Source: Clostridia bacterium (GTDB taxonomy: Bacteria; Bacillota; Clostridia; Oscillospirales; CAG-272). From it: a DNA stretch of 64,000 nt. The position numbers and the translations under genes are program-made. A model generated the notes under the pieces. It made no database searches, was not told the origin of the DNA, and saw nothing but the letters and a program-made list of their open reading frames with translations. Of the stretch, positions 10,601 through 15,712 are shown piece by piece. Location: contig JAFTKO010000021.1 of NCBI GenBank assembly GCA_017453205.1, forward strand, positions 186,001-250,000, given 5' to 3'. Numbering within the stretch: the stretch's first letter is position 1; each line of letters opens with the position of its first letter.

Positions 10601-11607
10601 CGCTGATCAATTCTGCCGCATCCCTGTTGTGGTTGTGGATCCTGTTGATCGTTCTGTTGCTGATTGCCATCATTGCACTCTTGTATGTCCTGCACATCAC
10701 AGGCAAGTGGAAGAAACCCATCTTCCTGGTTCGCTTTGTTGTATGGATCGTCAATCTCTTCTTCGGACTCTGCTTGCTGATTGCCGCACTTGGACTAAAG
10801 ATCGCGCACCTGTTTGGTAAGAGCGATGAGCCTGCGGATTATGGCTTTACCGAAGTAGAAAAAGAGGAAGAACTCCCCGCGGAAGAAATCGCCGAGGAAG
10901 TCACTGAGGAGTCTGTAACCGAGGAAACGACCGAGGCTGTTGAAGAAACAACCGAAGCCACCGATGGAACTGACGTAGGCGAGGATATTGCAACTGCCGC
11001 TATCATTGCGGACGAAGTTGTAGCCGAGGAAACTGTTGCCGAAGAGGCTACCGCCGAGGAAACAGTCGAAGAGACTGCAACCGAGGAAGTTGCCGAAGAG
11101 GCTACCGCCGAGGAAGTAGTCGAAGAGACCGCGACCGAGGAAGTTGTCGAAGAGGCTACCGCTGAGGAAACTGTGGAAGAACCCGCAACCGAGGAAGTTG
11201 CCGAAGAAGCTACCGCCGAGGAAGTAGTCGAAGAGACCGCGACCGAGGAAGTTGTCGAAGAGGCTACCGCTGAGGAAACTGTGGAAGAACCCGCAACCGA
11301 GGAAGTTGCCGAAGAGGCTACCGCTGAGGAAGTTGTGGAAGAACCCGCAACCGAGGAAGTTGCCGAAGAAGCTACCGCCGAGGAAGCAGTGGAAGAGACC
11401 GCAACCGAGGAAGTTGCTGAAGAGGCTACCGCCGAGGAAGTAGTGGAAGAGACTGCAACCGAGGAAGTTGCCGAAGAGGCTACCGCCGAGGAAGCAGTGG
11501 AAGAGACCGCAACCGAGGAAGTTGCCGAAGAGGCTGCCGCTGAGGAAGTAGTGGAAGAAACTGCAACCGAGGAAGCTTCCGATGAGGAAAACAAAAACAA
11601 CAAGTAA
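4681..11607 (+). CDS. Giant secreted, membrane-anchored repeat protein (2,308 aa)
   Basis: Starts MKIFNKVLAMVLALF, a signal peptide ending near VLA-ET. Residues about 260-338 hold four 20-residue repeats (DTAKVQTLIDKGLIQYTDIV type). Residues about 455-600 hold six 24-residue repeats (KKITIDDVINTQKAADKVNA type). Both repeats look like helical hairpins. From about 1195 there are InlB/Listeria-Bacteroides-like beta repeats (GYEFTGWS) and other beta-rich domains. Two hydrophobic helices (about 1979-2010 and 2014-2045) precede a 250-residue acidic tail built on an 18-residue unit such as TEEVAEEATAEEVVEE. An adhesin or stalk role is inference. The tail would be cytosolic or wall-embedded depending on topology. 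The start at 4681 follows GAAGCGAGG. Confidence 0.75.
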   Translation: MKIFNKVLAMVLALFTVLAMLPIGVLAETWADVDVKTEGNSSKVTLTLDAGTLADILQKDGISSSLLADLKDGVSVDVDELKAAFSLEELFEIVPRDEWLNVFDVEEILHELGSEELLGYIDSVSGLLNDVMSDAEKAAKLETLLKNTKGIEDCIDALVLIQSGYLTSKDPSVSQEELILNRISEANRTALINLIRKDPVKFEQLISDLETKLANFDLEGLRKLLDVDGILEDEVISIGSVVDTNKVQGLINDKKVNLSDIVDTAKVQTLINNGLIQYTDIVDTAKVQTLIDKGLIQYTDIVDTAKVQTLIDKGLIQYTDIVDTAKVQTLVKNGSINASAVVKIDVAATELGKLVATSTTLADEIASCVYKDKVVTYLENNSTVLTDLIDKGYVTVDGTEITVADMAGVVKALSVETLVQQQLVNESALAEIAVKTLTSVDAYIDTEKASEEVEALIAAKKITIDDVINTQKAADKVNALITEKKITIDDVINTQKAADKVNALITEKKITIDDVINAQKAADKVNALITEKKITIDDVINTQKAANKVNALIAEKKIAIDDVINTQKAADKVNALITEKKITIDDVINTQKATDKVKELIDKDTIEIDDIINTEKVKEMVEKGTITIESVIDIEAAKKALLALDNDKLMDYVNPIEAFRLIGLDKAVALVGGYEVAKNYIDISGLISDIDLVATIKKIPTDQLESVVKMNLLFGKVDIYQLVEIIGVDLIFAHIDDNEIIELARHAHLQDKLVPLLRMVFDHVLVNVDGLAINGYQVATEDADGYLVIDAEQLLSAFKDVLPSLEDIATMEDGKVLSFTVDLDYAVDGTAPNTVRKSKSVTFELVLAGDLTRLQEVAAELQVLIDTYINKLEVSADAIVLDVNIPGVFTEIYAEVLDYDQLDDDLKQKIMSVTNMSGDEMIAFVENELTYGELLEMLGAIEPSKLYDKAINIGYVHTVLTKVDKKLGTTYSDMSLDDLLHIAVKSDTSIEGICDQLSNILGRDIISLVDSLAIKTDNFVDRAEKRSALKAIFDAVESKMNIDLSQVSLEEVLDRAESVDLVEAVIEKVSEKVGYDIHSVLMEHGADELYNLALEKAAEYEQKFYKIINYIEAKLALLPDELMNRTLAEAYQGNGVIYETASVTYSPKSIIQKVVNRVLERVDISAAETAFNVIMDRVSAGTLTTEVDVTLRFKNLYRITYRSRDDINNEGEPLFTALVPVGTDLNIFKEEPELTTGYEFTGWSTIDGEVLTEMPAADTTVYADFHSVKLTFKDESGNIIGNVMVPKGVALNADEEGKYLALIADVENALTKPAATKLYGSSSPVWTWANGKLDMERGIGLDASFESDTTLVVSWRPNYYLFFKDKTIDYTVEEMDGAYKLTIFGDMPASFELDLHNAGLLKDAATDESITLTVAIDGDVDFDFLVFSNKNLASLYTEGVTEVLFIYKQLGASVPESFKNSIYDGIDGVEFYAFDITADGAKKDFDKTAPIEITVPFASAKTNKVTNVYTMGANGREYMNTTPAEGFVTFEAVHFSDFVIADEYKLDASFVDEEGIVINGTMAGFAWGEAVYFPAGAVIDLKFDGIDSYVIMDVALNGASLKDADNKLPETFTMPAGDAKLDVTLQGATYYIYYIYNDNGTMKVAYTYQYRLSEIDRNTFTLPAIPTDNAITMAMIEAVAPKGYSKAEGSVSWSAINNNDLGTADIYVFAQWTPINYTVKFVGEDGKQIGDLLTDVTIEKYPTQNDLPLPALLEGMSKWVIKTVGTPDSENVVTITLTAEYTDVKYPIVADKDVIIGDNKTEASVGEEITVSVPAENLVHYTVEFVVTKPNGETVLVTDGKFTMPASAVTVTAVYTAKTYNYTINGVAGTGTYGDTITFTVTVENGYKLKSISDFCTLVSTTVKGNTKELAYSFYLDGEKTVTYTLEEVGFSIFNIFNGKLFTGSGDPTSENENVKFNGWSEALFGSLRFATFSLINSAASLLWLWILLIVLLLIAIIALLYVLHITGKWKKPIFLVRFVVWIVNLFFGLCLLIAALGLKIAHLFGKSDEPADYGFTEVEKEEELPAEEIAEEVTEESVTEETTEAVEETTEATDGTDVGEDIATAAIIADEVVAEETVAEEATAEETVEETATEEVAEEATAEEVVEETATEEVVEEATAEETVEEPATEEVAEEATAEEVVEETATEEVVEEATAEETVEEPATEEVAEEATAEEVVEEPATEEVAEEATAEEAVEETATEEVAEEATAEEVVEETATEEVAEEATAEEAVEETATEEVAEEAAAEEVVEETATEEASDEENKNNK
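5458..5700 (+). repeat. 60-bp in-frame tandem repeat
   Basis: Four near-identical 60-base units encode a 20-residue repeat (DTAKVQTLIDKGLIQYTDIV type). Near-identity at the DNA level indicates recent expansion or gene conversion. Confidence 0.9.
6049..6480 (+). repeat. 72-bp in-frame tandem repeat
   Basis: Six units of 72 bases encode a 24-residue repeat (KKITIDDVINTQKAADKVNA type). Period checked from ATTACCGAGAAAAAG at 6121 and 6193. Synonymous differences are few, so copy number may vary between strains. Confidence 0.9.
11060..11590 (+). repeat. 54-bp in-frame repeats encoding the acidic tail
   Basis: About nine imperfect units of 54 bases encode 18 residues alternating TEEV(A/V)EE and TAEE(V/T/A)VEE. 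Slippage-prone and likely length-variable. Confidence 0.8.
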
Positions 11608-11622
11608 TTACAAATGAACAAT

Positions 11623-11700
11623 GAGCCGCATGTTGGGCATGCGGCTCGGCGTTCTACGGATGGTGAGGGGGATGCTTCGGATACGAGGTTTCCCCCTTTC
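11623..11700 (+). terminator. Hairpins after the giant gene
   Basis: A 10-bp stem (GAGCCGCATG/CATGCGGCTC, 11623-11647) is followed by a second pairing, AGGGGGA with TCCCCCT, ending near 11697 before pyrimidine-rich DNA. One or both probably end the 7-kb transcript; neither has a perfect T run. Confidence 0.5.
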
Positions 11701-11780
11701 CTGTTTTAAAATGGACAACATGGTATCAAAAAAATTTTCAAGGTTACAATACAAAGATAGAAAGAGGCTGTTTTCATTTT

Positions 11781-12518
11781 ATGAAACATATCGAGCATTA
11801 TACAATCAAATGGCATGATACCGATGCCAACCGTGTGGTTCAACCATCGCGCATACTTGCCTACATGCAGGAGACCGCCAATTTACATCTTCTTTCCAAT
11901 GGTATGAGCTTGGACGCATTGCGCGACGAAAAGGGGCTGGCGTTTATTCTCAGCCGTATTGCCATCCGTATTTACGAACAGCTACATGCCTATGAGGAGA
12001 TTGATGTGGAGACATGGATCTGCGAGAGCCGCGGGCTCAGTTTTCAGCGCTGTTTTCGTATTTTACGCGGTGACAGCGTGGTCGCCGAGGCATTCTCGAT
12101 TTGGGCGCTGTTGGATCTCCGCGACAAAAAGCTGTTGCCGGTAAGCACATTTCCGTATCCGATCGAGCCCGACTTGCCGCTGGGTCCCGAGGTATCGGCG
12201 CGGATAAGGGTTCCCGCCATGTCGCTGATGGAGTGCGTAGGCGAACGCAAGATCGTCTACTCGGATATCGATTACAATGGGCATATGAACAACACGCATT
12301 ACCCCAATATGCTTTGCGATTTTACCCCCGACATTCACCGCAAAAAGGTTGTGGGTATCACGCTGTCTTTCCTTCATGAGGCGGCTTACGGTCACACACT
12401 AAAGGTTTTTCGAGCAGAACGGGAAAACGGTTACTTTTTTCGTACCGTCAATGAGGAAGGTGTGACCTGTCTTGAGGGCGCGCTGATGACCGAGGAATTT
12501 GACGGACTTGACAAATAA
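11781..12518 (+). CDS. Acyl-ACP thioesterase (FatA/FatB family)
   Basis: A 245-residue cytosolic double hot-dog protein. The first half has WHDTDANRVVQPSRILAYMQETA, the usual opening of bacterial acyl-ACP thioesterases. The second half has YSDIDYNGHMNNTHYPNML, containing the Asn/His residues (NGHMNNTHY) expected at the active site. It would hydrolyse acyl-ACP to release free fatty acids; chain-length preference cannot be read. A rightward LRR protein gene follows after 37 bases, so the two may form an operon, although no functional link is obvious. Confidence 0.85.
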   Translation: MKHIEHYTIKWHDTDANRVVQPSRILAYMQETANLHLLSNGMSLDALRDEKGLAFILSRIAIRIYEQLHAYEEIDVETWICESRGLSFQRCFRILRGDSVVAEAFSIWALLDLRDKKLLPVSTFPYPIEPDLPLGPEVSARIRVPAMSLMECVGERKIVYSDIDYNGHMNNTHYPNMLCDFTPDIHRKKVVGITLSFLHEAAYGHTLKVFRAERENGYFFRTVNEEGVTCLEGALMTEEFDGLDK

Positions 12519-12555
12519 AAAAGCCCCGACGCGGGCGGGATAAAGAGGATGACCG

Positions 12556-13563
12556 ATGAAAAAAGATGTGATCAAAATCAAAAAATGGCAGTTGCTGCGC
12601 CGACGCTCGCGTGAGGAGCTTGCCGATCTTTCGACTGCGGACTTTGTTGCAGTGGGGAAACGCGCCTTTCACGGGCAAAAACGCCTCGAGGAAGTGATCC
12701 TGCCCCCCGCGGCGTCGGCAATCAAGACCGAAGCCTTTCGCGGATGCAAGCGATTGAAAAAAGTTGTTTTGCCTTGCAACAGCAACGTGGGGCTTGCCAA
12801 TGGGGCGTTTTGGGGGTGTACTCGATTGCAGACCGTGGAAAATACCGCGCTGATCTCGTCGGTCGGTGTGCGTACCTTTGCGGATTGCCGTATGCTGAGG
12901 GAGGTCGCGTTTGGCAGAGAACTGCGAAAGATCGGAGATGAAGCCTTTCGGGGCTGTCGATCGCTGCGCACTTTGTTTCTCCCCTCCTGCCTTACGACCG
13001 TTGGAAAAGCCGCGTTTGGCGATTGCACGGAATTGGAGCGCGTGGACATGGAGGACGCCCTGTCGGCAACCGCTCCCGAACTTTTCCGTGGATGCATTTC
13101 GCTTTCCGAGGTGACGTTTGCGACGGGATGGAGGGAGATACCCAAAGGAACCTTCCGCGATTGCTCTGCGTTGACAGAGATGACCGTACCGATGCAAATA
13201 CAAAAGATCGGACGCCGTGCCTTTTTCGGTTGTGCTCGTCTCACAGCGGTCACACTGGAGAACGGCGTGACACACATCGGTGCAAAAGCATTTGCAAAAA
13301 CGCCGCGGCTGAAAGAAGTTGTCGTTTCTAACTCGCTCAAACGCCTCGGCTCTGGTGCGTTCGGACTTGGTTTTTCCAAGGAAAAGATTACCGTATGCGT
13401 CGAAAACGAATATATGCTCCGCCGCCTAAAGCGGTTGCTTTTCCTCTGCGGTTCCTCCGGACGTGTCCGCGTCGAACAGATCGGCAAAACACTCGAAGAG
13501 CGCAAGCGCGAACGCCGCCGTACTACGGTCGAGCAAACACCTGTGCATTTGATTGATGAATGA
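12556..13563 (+). CDS. BspA-type leucine-rich repeat protein without signal peptide
   Basis: A 335-residue protein built almost entirely of about ten LRR_5 (BspA/TpLRR) repeats, each resembling IGDEAFRGCRSLRTLFLPSC. The N-terminus, MKKDVIKIKKWQLLRRR, is basic, with no signal peptide or membrane helix, so it should stay in the cytosol. Most BspA-type repeats are on secreted proteins, including the subtilase in this window. The last 45 residues are charged and probably helical. Function is unknown; a binding scaffold is the safest guess. A bidirectional terminator follows at 13572. Confidence 0.75.
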   Translation: MKKDVIKIKKWQLLRRRSREELADLSTADFVAVGKRAFHGQKRLEEVILPPAASAIKTEAFRGCKRLKKVVLPCNSNVGLANGAFWGCTRLQTVENTALISSVGVRTFADCRMLREVAFGRELRKIGDEAFRGCRSLRTLFLPSCLTTVGKAAFGDCTELERVDMEDALSATAPELFRGCISLSEVTFATGWREIPKGTFRDCSALTEMTVPMQIQKIGRRAFFGCARLTAVTLENGVTHIGAKAFAKTPRLKEVVVSNSLKRLGSGAFGLGFSKEKITVCVENEYMLRRLKRLLFLCGSSGRVRVEQIGKTLEERKRERRRTTVEQTPVHLIDE

Positions 13564-13571
13564 TCAATCAA

Positions 13572-13606
13572 AAAACCGAGCATCACATTACCGTGATGCT
13601 CGGTTT
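13572..13606. terminator. Bidirectional terminator between LRR and alcohol dehydrogenase genes
   Basis: A 15-bp stem, AAAACCGAGCATCAC with GTGATGCTCGGTTTT, loop ATTACC. T-rich flanks on each strand serve the two convergent genes. Confidence 0.9.
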
Positions 13607-13619
13607 TCTCTTTTATAGA

Positions 13620-14786
13620 TCACATACTCTCATTCAAAATTTTTATTACCTCGTCACGGGTGAGGATCTTATAGCCGCCCTCCATAATCAGCGTGGCGTC
13701 GGCAATCCTTTTAAGCATATCTTCGGTCACACCAAGATCTGTTAAGTTCATGACCAATCCGAGGTGCTTCATCCATGTCTCCATGGCACAAAGACCTTCG
13801 TTGGAAATCTCTTTGTCGCTCTTTCCGTTGGGCGTGACATTCCATACGTTGATTGCATAGCGTTTGAATTTTGCAAGTCCATAGGGTAAAATGTAGCGAA
13901 GATACGGTATTGTGACGGCAGAAAGTGTCATGCCGTGTGTCGCGTTGGTGTAAGCACCGATCGCTTGACCGATCATATGTGTTTGCCAATCGGTGGATTT
14001 GCCCTTTTCCACCAACTTGTTTAGTGCCCATGTGGCAGTCCACATGATATTACTTCTTGCTTCGTAATTGTACGGCTCCTTTACGGCGATCGCAACGCTG
14101 TGGATCAGAGATTTTAACAATCCCTCCATAATATAGTCGGAGGTGTTGTCATCCTCTCCGCAAAAATACTGCTCGAGGATATGGGACATAACGTCAAAAA
14201 ATCCGGCGACCATTTGATGTCTGGGCAAAGTATAAGTAAATTCGGGGTTAAGGATCGAAAATTTGGGAAAGATCTCTTCCTCAAAAACATGTCCGATCTT
14301 CCAATTCGTTTCGGTGTTGGTCAGTACTGCGGTGGTGTTCATTTCACTTCCTGTGCCCACCATGGTGAGCACGCAACCGACGGGAACGGTCTTGTTTTCC
14401 AGCTTGCCGCCGTTGAGGTAGTATTTCTCCCACGGATCCTCCGTGCAGTATGCCGATGCCGAAACCGCTTTTGCGTAGTCGCAAACACTGCCGCCGCCCA
14501 CCGCAAGAATGAGATCGATGCCGTTTTCTTTTACGGTGCGGCACCCTTCGTAAAGTTTTGCCACCGTGGGGTTGGGCATGACGCCCGGATCCTCAACCAC
14601 CGTTTTACCGTTAAATTTTAAAATTTCAATGATACGCTCGTAAATTCCGTTTTTCTTGATCGAACCCCCGCCGTAGGACAGCATCACGTTTTTGCCGTAT
14701 TTGGGGAGCTCCTCGTTCAGCCCTTGCAAGGCGTCCTTGCCAAAGTAGAGCTTGGTGGGGTTGCAATAAGTAAAATTTCCTAACAT
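13620..14786 (-). CDS. Iron-containing alcohol dehydrogenase (butanol dehydrogenase type)
   Basis: A 388-residue group III alcohol dehydrogenase. Visible features are the NAD(P)-binding GGGSIKKNGIY and AVGGGSVCDYAKAVS, the metal-ligand helix FFDVMSHILEQYF, and a later His in NATHGMTLS. The opening MLGNFTYCNPTKLYFGKDAL is typical of NADPH-type BDH/YqhD-like members. It is the last gene of the glycyl radical operon, 20 bases after the activase. This suggests it reduces an aldehyde made by the dehydratase, a common pairing in diol-dehydratase pathways; the actual substrate is unknown. Confidence 0.9.
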   Translation of the reverse strand: MLGNFTYCNPTKLYFGKDALQGLNEELPKYGKNVMLSYGGGSIKKNGIYERIIEILKFNGKTVVEDPGVMPNPTVAKLYEGCRTVKENGIDLILAVGGGSVCDYAKAVSASAYCTEDPWEKYYLNGGKLENKTVPVGCVLTMVGTGSEMNTTAVLTNTETNWKIGHVFEEEIFPKFSILNPEFTYTLPRHQMVAGFFDVMSHILEQYFCGEDDNTSDYIMEGLLKSLIHSVAIAVKEPYNYEARSNIMWTATWALNKLVEKGKSTDWQTHMIGQAIGAYTNATHGMTLSAVTIPYLRYILPYGLAKFKRYAINVWNVTPNGKSDKEISNEGLCAMETWMKHLGLVMNLTDLGVTEDMLKRIADATLIMEGGYKILTRDEVIKILNESM

Positions 14787-14806
14787 GGTCTCTCCTTTTC
14801 TGTTCG

Positions 14807-15712
14807 TTAAAATGTGCAGGGAAGCTTGGTTTTTGCATTAAGATATTCGCAATACGATCTCATGAACTCGTCGGTTTGCGGGGCGTCAAAAAATTTGGTA
14901 TAGGGTTGCTCCAATATTTGATATTTGGACTCGGAAAGATGATTGTATTTGAGCAATTCCACGCGCAGAGCGGTTTTATCAAGCGAGTTAAGGATCTCGG
15001 TAAATTGCTCGAGGTCCGTATCCGAGTCGTTAACGGTTGGAATGACAGGAATGCGAATAATGACGTTTTTTTGTGTCTGGGTAAGTCGGGTGATATTTTC
15101 AAGGATCCGCGTATTGTTCTGCCCCGTGTAGGTACGATGCTTTTCGGGATCGGGGATTTTGAGGTCGGCAAAAAAGAGATCTATATAAGGTAAAATCTTT
15201 TCAACACTTTCCCATGGCACAAAAAATGCGCTTTCAACCGCGGTGTGGATACCTTCCTGCTTGCATTTTTTTGCAAGCTGTGCTATAAAGTCGGGCTGCA
15301 GCAGACATTCCCCACCCGAAAAGGTAACTCCCCCGCCGCTTTTGTCGTAAAAATGCTTGTCTTTGACAATCACTTCCAGTAGCTCGTCAATGCTTTTTTC
15401 TTCGCCGATCAGCTTGAGTGCCCCCGTGGGACAAAGCTGACTGCAACGTCCGCAGGCGGTGCACCCCTCTCGCACAAGGTGCAATTTTCCGTCCTGCACG
15501 ACATGATGCACGGGACAAAGTGTGACACACCTGCCGCAACCGATACATTTGCTTGCGTAGTGGACCAATTGTTTGTTTTTTTGCAGTGTTTCGGGATTGT
15601 GGCACCACTTGCAACGGAGTCCGCATCCCTTGAAATAGATCACTGTTCGGATTCCCGGACCGTCATGCAGGGAGCATCGGGTAATGTCGGAGACGGTAGC
15701 CGTTAGAGACAT
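14807..15712 (-). CDS. Glycyl radical enzyme activating protein (radical SAM)
   Basis: A 301-residue radical SAM activase that would abstract a hydrogen from the glycine of its partner enzyme. The SAM-cluster motif reads CGLRCKWC near residue 30. It is followed by two ferredoxin-type 4Fe-4S motifs, CIGCGRCVTLCP and CTACGRCSQLCP, as in activases of glycerol-dehydratase and choline-lyase type enzymes rather than the shorter PflA. FSGGECLLQPDF and DLKIPD are further family marks. It overlaps the end of the upstream GRE gene by 10 bases, which strongly implies translational coupling and a dedicated enzyme-activase pair. Confidence 0.95.
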   Translation of the reverse strand: MSLTATVSDITRCSLHDGPGIRTVIYFKGCGLRCKWCHNPETLQKNKQLVHYASKCIGCGRCVTLCPVHHVVQDGKLHLVREGCTACGRCSQLCPTGALKLIGEEKSIDELLEVIVKDKHFYDKSGGGVTFSGGECLLQPDFIAQLAKKCKQEGIHTAVESAFFVPWESVEKILPYIDLFFADLKIPDPEKHRTYTGQNNTRILENITRLTQTQKNVIIRIPVIPTVNDSDTDLEQFTEILNSLDKTALRVELLKYNHLSESKYQILEQPYTKFFDAPQTDEFMRSYCEYLNAKTKLPCTF

